64,000 bases of DNA from Tretioscincus oriximinensis (Eukaryota; Chordata; Lepidosauria; Squamata; Gymnophthalmidae): NCBI GenBank assembly GCA_022410635.1, contig JAJVDF010000238.1:1460309-1524308 (forward strand). Reading direction: 5' to 3'. Position 1 is the first letter of the stretch. Each line of letters opens with the position of its first letter. This document shows positions 1 to 9,514 of this stretch, piece by piece. The notes beneath the pieces were generated by a model. That model made no database searches and was not told where the DNA came from. It worked only from the letters and a program-made list of their open reading frames with translations. The translations under genes and the position numbers were made by a program.

Positions 1-470
1 TTGAAGTGTACAAAATCATGCATGGGATCGACAGGGTGAATAGAGAAAAAATGTTTTCTCTATCACACAACACAAGGACCAGAAGGCACTCCTTAAAACT
101 GTTGGGTAGAAAAGTGAGAACAGACAAAGGAAAGTATTTTTTCACCCAGAGGGTCATTGGCCTGTGGAATTTACTTCCTGAAGAGGTAGTAGTAGCCAAC
201 AGCTTGGATAGTTTCAAGACAGGACTAGACAGGTTTATGGACACTAAGGGTATAAATGGATACTAGGATAGTTGTCTGGATGTCGGCTCCCGGATGGAGC
301 AACAGGCAGGACTCTTGAAATATCATTTGCAGGGAGTCATGAACAGGAGCATATTTTGCTTTCCTCTGTTCAGGCTGCCCAGGTGCATCTGGTGGGCCTC
401 TGTGTGACACAGAATGCTGGACTTGATGGGCTGTGGCCTGATTCAGTATGGCTCTTCTTATGTTCTTATG
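1..470 (+). mobile_element. CR1/L3-clade LINE, 3' end (ORF2 C-terminus plus 3' UTR)
   Basis: This is a 5'-truncated non-LTR retrotransposon that continues out of the window on the left. Positions 6-266 encode 86 residues from the far C-terminus of ORF2, past the reverse transcriptase. The recognisable pieces are a YKIMHGIDRVN start, a GKYFFTQRV segment and a WNLLPEEVV segment, which recur in the copies near 5.1, 23.7, 53.6 and 62.7 kb. The 3' UTR follows and ends in the cttatgttcttatg tail at about 470. The short repeat at the 3' terminus is typical of the CR1/L3 clade. Compared with the 5 kb copy the reading frame is open here, but the element lacks endonuclease and RT and cannot move by itself. 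Confidence 0.85.
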
Positions 471-530
471 TGGATGGCCAAGCTCTGTCCCGAGATGTTA
501 CCCAGAATAAGGCTCTGTGTGGATGGGGCC
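471..530. repeat. Half of a hairpin MITE (PIF/Harbinger-like)
   Basis: The segment matches the right arm of the 141-bp MITE at 57950-58090, sharing tggatggccaagct and cccagaataaggctct. The other arm is missing, so this is a one-armed remnant directly after the L3 tail. It is followed by taa, consistent with a TWA target site, but no partner duplication is visible. Confidence 0.5.
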
Positions 531-2084
531 TAAGAGTTGGACACAACTTGATATTAATCAGCAACAACAAAATTTGTATAGAGAGGGGAGCAGAGCTATG
601 GGAAAGCAGAGCTCCGGGCCAGTGTACTTCAGAGTTCATCAGTATCCCATTGTTTTGAAAACTACAATAGATGACAGAAAATCCAGTTTAGTACATTCTT
701 TTACAGTGCGAAAATCATATCTAGTTTTAATTTCTTGGTTTCACACATTAATCTATAGTCCACATATTCCTTTACCATCCTCCATTTTCCTTTTCATTGT
801 TGGACTTTCATTATATAATCATACCANTGGCGTTTGCCCTATCCTTCCATTTTGTATACAACCATTTAAAAATTAACAAAAAGCATAATAATTTCAGCTG
901 TATCTTTAAAACAGATTTAAAATACGAATAAAATTTGGAGACACTCATGTACCTTCAGATTGTATAAATCTTTCATCTTTCACTTCATATGTGATTTCTA
1001 CTATTAATGACGCTTGGGCTGCATCCATGCACTTATCTGGTTGTANTGACAAAGAGCTCAGCACAGCAGGCCAGATTCAAAATAGCAACAAGTTCTATAT
1101 TAGCTCTCATTAAACCCTCTGCAAAGCAGGATTGCAGCAACAGCATCGCTGAGAAACCGCCATTAAGTCTGAAGGAGCCGCTGGGACGGCGCTCCAATGC
1201 AGACCTTAGTATGCNGTGTGGATGCAGCCTCAGTCTGGTAGATTCCTAATATTCCCAGAATATCTGTTGCGATAAATAGAATCTTCAGCCAGAATATTAA
1301 CTGCCACCTAAGGATTACTAAGACCAGGTGTTCATTGTCTTATCTCTATGTTTAGTTCTTGGGTCTGTATGACCTTGTGTTTCTGCGCATGTCCAGCCTT
1401 ACAGATAATATGTTCTCAATTTTCTACTTTCTGTTCTACCGTCTTGTACAGAGCTGAGTGTGTGAGCAGATAGGTTTCTTTTTTGTGAGCTGAGTCACTA
1501 ACTTATTTTGAGTGTCACAAATATTTTGTTGTTCTCTCTTGCAACTGTGAATATTGTAAATAAAGGTTTTTTTGCCTTCCGTCTGGAAAGAATTGCTTTT
1601 CTGTGGACTACAATTATTCTGCAAGAGAAGAAGAAGTGCCTGATGGTCTATTTAGGTTCCTAAGTTCTGTTACCTGCAAACTCTGCTATTTTGAACTTAG
1701 CCCTACTTGGTTCTGTTGAGTTCTGTTAATCAACAATATCCAATATTGTTCTTTTCTACAAAAAATAACAGAAAACCTCGTCTTTTCATTGTAGCTTTTC
1801 ATTGGTAGAGGAATTTTAAAGACTGCTGGCCATTCAATGTTTCCTGTTAACTGATGTTTTTAGTTTGGATAAGCTTTTCAAATTTCAATTTTGTTATCTT
1901 TTTATTAGTATTGTTATTGCTGTGAGTTTTTTAAAAAAATGTTTTTGCTGCGCTGGGAATTTCTGTGCAGAAAGAAAGATGGAATGTAAATTTGAGTGGT
2001 CTACAGGCCAACATGTCAAAGAGAGGAGATGCTGGAGAACGAAAGAACAGGTGATTCTCTTCACAGTAACACAGAAAGTTACTG
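531..2084. other. Unannotated AT-rich stretch
   Basis: I see no repeat, RNA gene or credible coding region here. Open frames are short and show no familiar domain. Two isolated N bases occur near 826 and 1046. Confidence 0.5.
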
Positions 2085-2300
2085 GAGAGTCAGTTTGGTG
2101 TAGTGGTTAGAATGTTGTACTCATCTGGTAGTCTCTCGGTTCGATTCCACACTCCTCCAGGAAGCCAGCTGGGTGATCTTGGGGCAATCATAATTCTTTA
2201 GAACTCTCTCAGTCCCGCCTACTTCACAGGATGTCTGTTGTGGAGAAAGCAACAAAAGCTATAAGGAGAAGGTGAAGTTCCCTATTATGAGTCCTAGTGA
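2085..2300 (+). mobile_element. Sauria-type tRNA-derived SINE
   Basis: The 5' head is tRNA-like. An A-box-like segment (tagtggttagaatg) starts at 2101, and a perfect B box, ggttcgattcc, lies at 2138-2148. The body contains the family hallmarks agccagctgggtgatcttgg, a run resembling ctctctcagtcccgcctactt, and tgtctgttgtggag. These match Sauria SINEs, which are squamate elements mobilised by BovB-type LINEs. The usual tail (ataaaaaccaactcttctt) is degraded or absent. Copies near 11.3, 17.4 and 27.4 kb share the body. Confidence 0.8.
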
Positions 2301-2612
2301 TGGCTGCCATCCCAGATGGACAAGCCCATAAAGAAAGAAGCTCACAATGCTTGCCAGATTAGATCTTACTTCTGTGCTCTTCAGCAATGAAGCAATGCCC
2401 CTGCTCTGTATCTTGCAGGTGGTATTTCTACAGATATTTTGTTGGCATCTAGAATAACTTTTGATTGGTGCTGAAGGAGTATCTCATGAGAATGATCACA
2501 GAAGCTTTNGTCACATTATTGATTACTTGAATTCAAGGAAGTACCCCTGTTAATCTGAATCAGAATTTCTATCAAGGATGGGTGGGTGGGCTATTGGCAT
2601 CTTAGAACTAAC

Positions 2613-2626
2613 AAGAAAAAGGATGT
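2613..2626. repeat. Target-site duplication, left copy (14 bp)
   Basis: aagaaaaaggatgt occurs here and again at 3357-3370, immediately outside the Penelope-like insertion. The two copies are identical. Confidence 0.85.
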
Positions 2627-3356
2627 CCAGCAAAGGAGCTAGCAGCACTTTGAGACTAACTAGAGAAAAGTGGTTGGCNTAAGCTTTCGTAGACAGGTCT
2701 AAGGAGGAAGTGCCGGCTGTCGGAGGGCTTTTAAGCCCTCCGTCGCCAGGAAACCGCGTCATCCTTGNGTGCCCGTTTCTGGGGCAGCGAAGGAGGCGGT
2801 TTCCTAGAGGGGTCTCCTCCTTCCCCCCCNGCAAATGCCTGCGCCACTGTAGCCACGGCGGCAGCAGACTTCCCAGTGGAGGGAAGAAAATGTAGACCAC
2901 CCAGTTGTAAATTGAACATGAGTAATTTATTAACCAGTTAACAATGTTCCAAAAACCCTGACGCAAACTCGTTAACATTAACGCAACCCGAAATCTAAAT
3001 AACATTGATTAGTGCTTCTTTAAAAATATCACCCAGAAGTGGAAAGAATTGGGCCATGCCTTGAGTAGGGGTGTGGCCAGGCGCAACAGCTTGGCAGTCA
3101 TCCCAGGTCAGTCACCCGGCCTGACCAGCATCACTGGGTCAGGTCAGCCACCCGGCCTGACCTGCACCCAACTGNGCCACGCCCTGTGACGTGACCCCAT
3201 CTGGGCACCTGCTCCTCTCAGCGCGGCCGCCCATGCCATACCATCTAGACCTGTCTACGAAAGCTTATGCCAACCACTTTTCTCTAGTTAGTCTCAAAGT
3301 GCTGCTAGCTCCTTTGCTGGACTTTCTGCTAGACTAACACGGCTATTTCTCTGAAA
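2627..3356 (+). mobile_element. Non-autonomous Penelope-like element with inverted terminal repeats and GC-rich cargo
   Basis: The arms at 2627-2701 and 3246-3320 are inverted copies of each other over 75 bp, with one N as the only non-identity. A one-sided extension of about 36 bp follows at 3321-3356 and contains agactaacacggctattt. The element is flanked by an identical 14-bp duplication. Terminal repeats that can be inverted, a roughly 34-bp extension on one side and 12-17 bp duplications are known traits of Penelope elements. The motifs cgaaagcttatgcc and actaacacggct match the terminal region of Penelope-like elements I know from turtles and crocodilians. No reverse transcriptase or GIY-YIG nuclease is present. 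The interior is unrelated GC-rich sequence. Confidence 0.75.
2702..3245. other. GC-rich cargo between Penelope-like arms
   Basis: About 540 bp with a base composition quite unlike its surroundings. It contains a 22-bp palindrome at 2721-2742 (cggagggctt, tt, aagccctccg). It also has a 21-bp unit at 3106-3126 repeated with one change at 3142-3162; each unit is itself nearly palindromic (ggtcag...cctgacc). A short AT-rich middle (2900-3010) separates two GC-rich flanks. I recognise no protein domain; open frames on both strands look like products of high GC content. It could be captured host sequence or an internal region peculiar to this family. Confidence 0.5.
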
Positions 3357-3480
3357 AAGAAAAAGGATGTTGGCATTCAGCTTATCTCTTTTTTCGGATG
3401 CAGCTGAAGAAGTGGCATTAGTCTACAAAAGCTCATGTTACCAGTTTTTTCTTGCTAGTTTCTTCAGTGCTATGAACCTA

Positions 3481-3529
3481 TCATCGTCGTCGTTGTCATC
3501 ATCATCATCATCAATAACAACAACAACAT
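3481..3529. repeat. Compound microsatellite (cat)n/(aac)n
   Basis: Runs of tcg, tca and aac triplets follow directly after the older Penelope-like copy. Confidence 0.85.
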
Positions 3530-3667
3530 TTTGACAATTATTATAATCTAACTGTACTATTCCAGAGAAATGGAATAGAGATGTGAAAAGATATNTATGA
3601 TGCTGAGATGCTTTACCAGAGTGATGAGTTAAAAATGTTCATAAACATTCTAAAGATGGGTCAAGGA

Positions 3668-4081
3668 GGCTGCGTGCACACGACGACTTAAAACCTGCTA
3701 TAAATACAGCAGTCACATGTCTGTGTATGCCAAACCTGTATATTCCATGACCGGTGTCTCAGTTCTGCAACATCGCTCACTGATCTCGGTGCAGTGTAGT
3801 CCGAGACTTTTTTCAGCAGCCACTAGAAGCTGCTTCTGCATTCTCGCTTGTTTTAACCTCTCGCGCCTAATTTGTGCACACGCATGAGCTTGGGAGAGGA
3901 CAGGAGTTGGCTTCGAGAGGATGGAGGTTCTCTGGAACGATGCCTGAATATCACAGCAATAGTTTATTCCGGGAAAAATGGCATTTATTGTGAGANGAGT
4001 GCTGAAAAATGCTTAACCCATGTGCTGGAGTCTTCCTCATCTCGCTCCGATCGAGGTAGAAATATGCTGTGTGAACGCAGC
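3668..4081. mobile_element. PIF/Harbinger-type MITE, copy 1
   Basis: A 414-bp non-coding element. Its left end, ggctgcgtgcacacgacgac, is an imperfect inverted match to the right end, gtgtgaacgcagc. The interior (cgacttaaaacc, tttgtgcacacgcat, caatagtttattcc) aligns with copies at 7103-7520 (opposite orientation) and 53781-54232. Those copies have TTA/TAA duplications, which place the family in PIF/Harbinger. Here no 3-bp duplication is evident and the last base of the right terminal repeat seems lost. It abuts the L3 copy that starts at about 4085. Confidence 0.75.
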
Positions 4082-4084
4082 ATT

Positions 4085-5487
4085 CATCATGACATTGTTA
4101 AGGACAAAATTACTAAACACATGGAGCAGCACGCATTGCTGAATGAAACTCAGCTTGGCTTCAGAAAAGGTAAATCATGCCTTACCAACTTGCTAGAATT
4201 CTTTGAGAGTGTTAACAAACATGTAGATTAAGGGGACCCAGTGGATATTGTGTATCTAGATTTTCAGAAGGCTTTTGATAAAGTCCTTCTTCAAAGGCTC
4301 CTAAAAAAGCTCCATACTCATGGTATAAGAGGACAGACTTTGTCCTGCATTGGAAACTGGCTAAAAGATAGAAAACAGAGGTCAGTATTAAATGGACAGT
4401 TCTCTGAGTGGAAAGAGGTAAGAAGTGGGATACCCCAGGGATCTGTACTGGGACCTTTGCTTTTCAATATATTTATTAACAATTTGGATGCCGAGATAAA
4501 TAGTGAAGTAGCCAAGTTTGCTGATGACACTAAACTGTTCAGGGTAGTGAAAACTGAAAATGATTGTAAGGCACTCCAGAGCAATCTACTGAAATTGGGT
4601 GAGTGGGCAACAAAGTGGCAAATGCACTTCAATTTAAGCAAGTGCAAGGTCATGCACATTGGGGCAAAGAACCCCAACTATTCCTACTACCTAATGGGAA
4701 CCAAGCTTTCTATAACCGAGCAAGAAAAGGATCTTGGAGTGTGAGTGGACAATTCAATGAAAATGTCAACCCAGTGTGCAGCAGCAGCAAAAAAGACAAA
4801 TTCCATGTTGGGGATAATTAGGAAAGGAATGGAAAACAAGTCAGCAAATGTTGTTTTGGCTCTTTATAAATCTGTGATGAGGCCACATTTGGAATAGTGT
4901 GTTTAATTCTGGTCACCACATCTAAAGAGGGATAACAAAAACAATCAAGGGTCTGGAGCACCTCTCTTATGAAGTCAGGCTGCAATGTTTGGGCCTCTTC
5001 AGCCTTGAAAGGTGACGTTTGAGAGGTGATCTGATTGAAGTGTAAAAAATCATTCATGGGATGGACAGGGTGAATAGAGAAAAATGTTTTCTCTATCACA
5101 CAACACAAGGACCAGAGGATACTGATGGGTAGAAAATTGAGAACAGACAAAGGAAAGTATTTTTTTACCCAGAGGGTCATCGGCCTGTGGAATTTACTTC
5201 CTGAAGAGATAGTGGTAGCTAACAGCTTGGATAGTTTTAAGACAGCACTAGACAAGTTTATGGACACCAAGGGGATAAATGGATACTAGGATGGATGTCT
5301 GGATGTTGCCTTCAGGATGGAGCAAAAGGCAGGACTCCTGAAATACCATTTGCAGGGAGTCATGAACAGGTGCATATTTTGCTTTCCTCTGTTCAGACTG
5401 CCCAGATGCATCTGGTGGGCCTCTGTGTGAGACAGAATGCTGCACTAGATGGGCTGTGGCCTGATCCAGTATGGCTCTTCTTATGTT
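4085..5487 (+). mobile_element. CR1/L3-clade LINE from RT domain to 3' end
   Basis: A 5'-truncated copy, the best-preserved RT in the window. It runs from the start of the reverse transcriptase through the C-terminal region (5035-5250) to the 3' UTR, and ends in cttcttatgtt near 5487. The tail has only one clear unit instead of two. The C-terminal part carries stops and a deletion relative to the copy at position 1. Confidence 0.9.
4089..4744 (+). pseudogene. L3 ORF2 reverse transcriptase fragment (interrupted)
   Basis: This is the RT that would copy the LINE RNA at the target site. Visible blocks in order are LNETQLGFRKGKSCLTNLLE (RT block 1 region), VYLDFQKAFDKV with the first catalytic Asp, the IPQGSVLGPLLFNIF block, FADDTKLF (the catalytic xADD box) and LSKCKVMHIG. 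The frame is continuous from before 4085 to 4744 except for one TAA at about 4229, in HVD*GDP, where the copy near 8.4 kb has Lys. Another stop follows LGV at 4742-4744. The catalytic residues are kept, but endonuclease and ORF1 are missing, so the copy is dead. Confidence 0.88.
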
Positions 5488-6651
5488 ACAACTGCAGTAT
5501 CACAGCATCTTGACAGCTTGTTATTTATACATGTCATGAGCATGAGAACATAAAGCCATGGACTGCAATGAATGGCAGTTATGCTTCTCTAATTGTGAAA
5601 TATTGAAGTGGTTTGTGAACACTCATTGTAGCCCATACATGGTTGTGTTCACATTTATCTGCCCAAGAAGACCTAAAGATGCTGTGAAACTTGGGTTATG
5701 TTAGAATCATAACAAGCAACACATTCAACAGCCTGCACTTGGCAGTTTCGTTATCTTTACAGCATTTAAAAGTTATTCTTTGGGCAACATTTTATGTCTG
5801 CCTAATCCATAATACTTGGTTAGAGAGGAATTCAAAATCTTAAATACAACTCTTAGGATCTTGAGCTACTTCAATACAGAAAAAAACTTTAAATAATTTT
5901 ATATGTTTCAGTGCAAAATGGAATAAGAAGAGCACAAACCTATATGTTTGAATGTTCCTCCTTCTTTACAGTATATTGTAACGTTTGGAAGTCAGTATCT
6001 TACCATTTTAAATGGTAATTAAGTGGCAGAATTTAAAATGTTGAGCCAGTATTTTCCAAAAATTATAGAAGAATTTAAAGGTAGTGGTACCTTTAAAAAG
6101 CTGAGTTTTCTTTTCTGCATGTGACAGCTTGCCTCGTCTGACATCTAAAATGTCAGAAGGATTTTTCCTTCCTTATCATTTATTCATATGCAAATTTGTG
6201 CAGATTAATTTATTAATTGACAAAGCTCATACTTTGAATCTGCATTATAGAACTCCTCATTAGCTGACCTTAATTATGCATTTCTGTAGCATTTCTCCCC
6301 ATCCCTGCATAACTGAGCTAGCATCCTGCCTGTTACATTCCATGAACAAAAAGCCTAGTAGAAGAGACATTACATTACAGAACTGCTAAAACATTAAATT
6401 ATGTGATTTCCTTTAGTTGTAAACATCCAAATGAATTATATGTGAATTATATGTGGGGAGCTAATAAGACATTTATAGAGAGAATACAGGCTTAAATTTT
6501 GTAGACCTGGCACTTGAAGATCTGCTTTGCAGTTTTTGAATTGTCATGCCTATCTAAATCATTTGTTTCTGTCAGCTTCTGTTTCACAGTAGTTGAGCTT
6601 AAAAGAAAATACTGTTATTTCCAGACAGGGTGGTTTTCACAATCATGCAAG
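5488..6651. other. Unannotated AT-rich stretch with homeodomain-like motifs
   Basis: No repeat or coding region is recognised. Between 6120 and 6480 there is a cluster of taatt-type sites and one atgcaaat octamer (near 6189), which resembles vertebrate conserved non-coding elements. That is a guess from appearance only. Confidence 0.4.
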
Positions 6652-6668
6652 AACTGAATTGATTCCTG
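6652..6668. repeat. Target-site duplication, left copy (17 bp)
   Basis: aactgaattgattcctg pairs with aattgaactgattcctg at 6871-6887. Fifteen of 17 positions agree. Confidence 0.8.
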
Positions 6669-6870
6669 CAAAGGAGCTAGCAGCACTTTGAGACTAACTT
6701 GAGAAAAGTGGTTGGCATAAGCTTTCGTAGACAGGTCTACTTCTTCAGATGCTGTCTGAAGTAGACCTGTCTACGAAAGCTTATGCCAACCACTTTTCTC
6801 AAGTTAGTCTCAAAGTGCTGCTAGCTCCTTTGCTGGACTTTCTGCTAGACTAACACGGCTATTTCTCTGA
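6669..6870 (+). mobile_element. Minimal foldback Penelope-like element
   Basis: The left arm (6669-6743) and right arm (6758-6832) are perfect reverse complements over 75 bp, separated by a 14-nt loop (6744-6757). A one-sided tail at 6833-6870 contains ctagactaacacggctattt. The element has no coding capacity. Arms and tail are the same sequence as in the 2627-3356 copy, with a few family differences (cttgag for ctagag). The 17-bp flanking duplications indicate target-primed retrotransposition rather than DNA transposition, and the one-sided tail is the known Penelope arrangement. Confidence 0.8.
6713..6748 (-). ncRNA. Hammerhead-ribozyme-like motif in Penelope terminal repeat
   Basis: Read on the minus strand the order is CTGAAGA (fits the C-U-G-A-N-G-A core, 6748-6742), one A, a 5-bp stem GTAGA/TCTAC with CCTG loop (6740-6727), then GAAA (6726-6723), and GC-TTAT-GC (6722-6715), which could be a very short stem III. 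The expected NUH cleavage triplet is degenerate here (GCCA instead of a form like GCTC). Hammerhead motifs are known from Penelope-like elements. The plus-strand arm has lost part of the core. Activity is doubtful; the motif as a family relic is more likely. Confidence 0.45.
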
Positions 6871-7102
6871 AATTGAACTGATTCCTGTTACTGATTGTTG
6901 CAGACTGGGTAACTAGTGCATCTTTTATAATATATGCTACTTCATCAATGGGAGCTGTCTGGGGTTCCTTCTTGGAGACTCAAGCAACAGGGCTGCCATG
7001 TTTGGTGCAGAACAGAAAGCCCCTATGGGGATCCCAGGAAATGCTGTTTCAAAATATCACATGATCTGGAAGATCACCTTGTGGATGAGGTATCTACATT
7101 TA

Positions 7103-7520
7103 GGCTATGTGCACACGATGTTTTTCTACCNCATTTGAAGCGCAGTGAAGATGTCTTGGGGAAAAGTGCTACTTTTTTTCAGTAGTCAACCTACAATAAA
7201 TGCCTTTTTTACTGGAATAAACTATTGCTCACATATTCAGGCATCATTCTGGGGAAACCCCATATTCTCATGACCGTATGCGTGTGCACAAATTACACGC
7301 GAGATGATAAAATAATCGAAAACAAATCAGTTGTTTCTATTGGCTGTTGAAAGTAAAAAAAAAATATTCTTGGATTGCACTGCAACAAGATGATTGAGTG
7401 ATGTTGTGAAACTGGGGCATTGGTCATGGAATATACATTCTTGGTGTGCATGGACACATGATTGCTATATTCCGGATTATAGCACTGTAGTGGTTTTTAA
7501 GTTGTGAGGTGCACCTAGCC
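7103..7520 (-). mobile_element. PIF/Harbinger-type MITE, copy 2
   Basis: A 418-bp element in opposite orientation to copies 1 and 3. The ends ggctatgtgcac and gtgcacctagcc are inverted repeats. Perfect TTA duplications lie at 7100-7102 and 7521-7523, the TWA target typical of PIF/Harbinger. The interior matches copy 1 in reverse (caataaatgcc, atgcgtgtgcacaaatt, ttggtgtgcatgg). No transposase is present. Confidence 0.82.
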
Positions 7521-7523
7521 TTA

Positions 7524-8167
7524 GGACTTATCTTGTTTAATGCCAATGGCAGTGACCAGCCTCTATAAGCTGCACTGATTTACTGAACATTTTGTTAGCT
7601 GGGATGAGTGTTTCTTTTTGTTGCTACATGAAAATTGTCTTTTTCATGTCAGAGAAGCCATTGGAGAACACGGGAGAAGTGAAGAAAGGTCACTTCTTAT
7701 GCATCCAGTACCCTTCGATAATCTTTGCTTGTTATGAAGAAAACCATACCATCTCATTAAAAGTGTCTTACTGGCTCATCTACGTAGATTGGACTATTGT
7801 CAACTAGTGTGACCATGAATAAAAAGGATTTCCCAAGGGAGTCCTGTACTCAATGAGATTGGTGGTGCAGGAGAGCTGATAGGAAATTGAGCAAGAGGTA
7901 GTGGTAGTGGTAGTACTAGGGTTTACTTCTTTATAAAATGAAGTTTTAAATAACCTATTTCTGGATTATTAGATGGAAAATGGAGAATGAGTTGAATATC
8001 TGGGTTCCTGGGTGTGGAGGAATGATGAATATTTTTTCCTTATGAATAAGTCATTATGAAGATCTCTCATTCTTGAACAGCATTAACTGCTCCAGGGAAT
8101 GGCTGTTTGAAAAAGTTACAGGATTTAGAATTGTCAATGTAATTACTTCCCAATTAAGAATATTAGA
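7524..8167. other. Unannotated stretch
   Basis: Nothing recognised. A short (gtagtg)n-like run lies near 7897-7915. Confidence 0.4.
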
Positions 8168-8294
8168 ACACAAGAGAACATAAGAACATAAGAGGAGCTC
8201 TGCTGAATTGGGCCGGAGCCCATCTAGGACAGCCTTCTGTCTCGCACAGGCAAAATCTTCACCTGTTCTAGCTGTCCTGCAAATGGCATTTCAG

Positions 8295-8621
8295 TTAAAC
8301 TGTCTGTTGATCCAGTATCAAGACATCAATCCGAGTAGCAACTTTTACCTTTGTGTTCATGAACTTATGTTCATGAGGGAATTTATCAAAAGCCTTCTGA
8401 AAATCAAGATACACGATAGCAACTGGATCCCCTTTATCCACGTTTTTACTAACACACTCAAAGAATTCTAACAAGTTTGTAAAGCATGATTTACATTTGC
8501 AGAAGCCATGCTGAGTTTTATTCAGCAATGCATGCTTCTCCCTGTGTTTAGTAATTTTGTCCTTAATTTTGGTTTCCAGCACATTATTTGAAACTGATGG
8601 GTCTATAATTTCCGGGATCAC
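8295..8621 (-). pseudogene. L3 RT N-terminal fragment
   Basis: The residues include HALLNKTQHGFCKCKSCFTNLL and then VYLDFQKAFDK, the beginning of the RT palm with its first catalytic Asp. The reading then runs into 3' UTR sequence at the internal deletion. Here HVDKGDP is intact where the 4.2 kb copy has a stop. Confidence 0.8.
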
Positions 8622-8866
8622 CCGGGGATCATTTTTTGAAGATTGGTGTTACATTAGCAACTCTCCAATCTACTTGCACAGTGCCTGTTCTTAAGGAAAG
8701 ATTAAATATTTTGGCTAGAAGTTCAGCAGTTTCACATTTGAGTTCATTAAGAATTCTGGGCTGAATGCCATCTGGCCCCAGGGATTAAGGCTAGCAAGGA
8801 TCTCCTCCCTTGTTATTTCTGACCAGTTTAATTCCTCTGATGACCTTCCTGAAAAGACAAGTTCTG

Positions 8867-9404
8867 TTATAGGTATATACTCTCTGACCTCTTCAGTGAA
8901 AATTGAGGGGAGGGGGGATCATTTAATCTCTCTGCAATTTTCATGTTCTTCTTTATTATTCCTTTCTGTCCATTGTTGTCTAGTGGTCCGACTGCTTTCC
9001 TGGTAGGATTCCCATTTCTGATATATTTAAAGAAGTTATTATTATTTCTTTTAATATTCTTAACAATGTGCCCCTCAAATTTTTTCTTCACATCCCTCAC
9101 TGCCACCTTGCATTTGGTTTGCCACAGTTTGTGCTCCCTTCTGTTCTCCTCACTAGGATAAGCCTTCCACTTTTTAAATGAGCTTCTCTTCATTCTAATG
9201 ACTTCCATTACTGTAGTGGTAAGCCATGCAAGTTTCCCCTTGGACTTGGCAGTACCCTTTCTTCTTGGGAATGCATTGTATTTGAGCCTCTAATATTGTA
9301 TTTGTAAATAGTTTCCATGCTTTTTGATGGCATTGGCTCTTTTCACTTTCCCCTTTAATTTTCTTTTTACTATTTTCCTTATAGTGGGAAAATTTCCTTT
9401 GCAA
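8867..9404 (-). pseudogene. L3 ORF2 linker between endonuclease and RT
   Basis: Two overlapping frames (8867-9208 and 9195-9404) carry a basic, charged stretch with KWKAYPSEENRREHKLWQ, then KIAERLND. In CR1/L3-clade ORF2 proteins this region precedes the RT. The break near 9200 is a frameshift. Confidence 0.65.
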
Positions 9405-9514
9405 AATTTTAAAGTTTCTGTGTTAGAACTGCTTGACAATTTTCCATTCACGGTCATGTTGTGAGTTACTGTGTTATGGTCACAGTTTCCTATAGGATCA
9501 GTTGTAATTATATC

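Larger units (their letters stand above)
2598..3470 (+). mobile_element. Older Penelope-like element copy, split by a younger one
   Basis: The left part (about 2598-2626, ending actaacaagaaaaaggatgt) and the right part (3371-3470) together rebuild a foldback element like the copy at 14542-14745. After removal of the 2627-3356 insertion and one 14-bp duplication, the left arm reads on through ggcattcagcttatctctt to a centre near 3400. The right arm starts ctgaagaagtggc and contains aaaagctcatgtta. It is more diverged than the insertion it hosts, so it is older. The outer ends are uncertain. Confidence 0.6.

Noticed and set aside
2101..2148. Possible tRNA gene
   Set aside because: A and B boxes are present, but the sequence continues into a Sauria SINE body and cannot form a full cloverleaf.
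2550..3005. 151-residue minus-strand open frame over the GC-rich cargo
   Set aside because: It crosses from flanking Penelope-like sequence into the cargo and has low-complexity composition; opposite and shifted frames are equally open, as expected from GC-rich DNA.
3872..4231. 119-residue frame read as one protein
   Set aside because: The first part is translated Harbinger MITE sequence and only the last third is L3 RT; the fusion is accidental.
4318..4677. 119-residue minus-strand frame
   Set aside because: It is antisense to the L3 reverse transcriptase, whose plus-strand frame has clear catalytic motifs.
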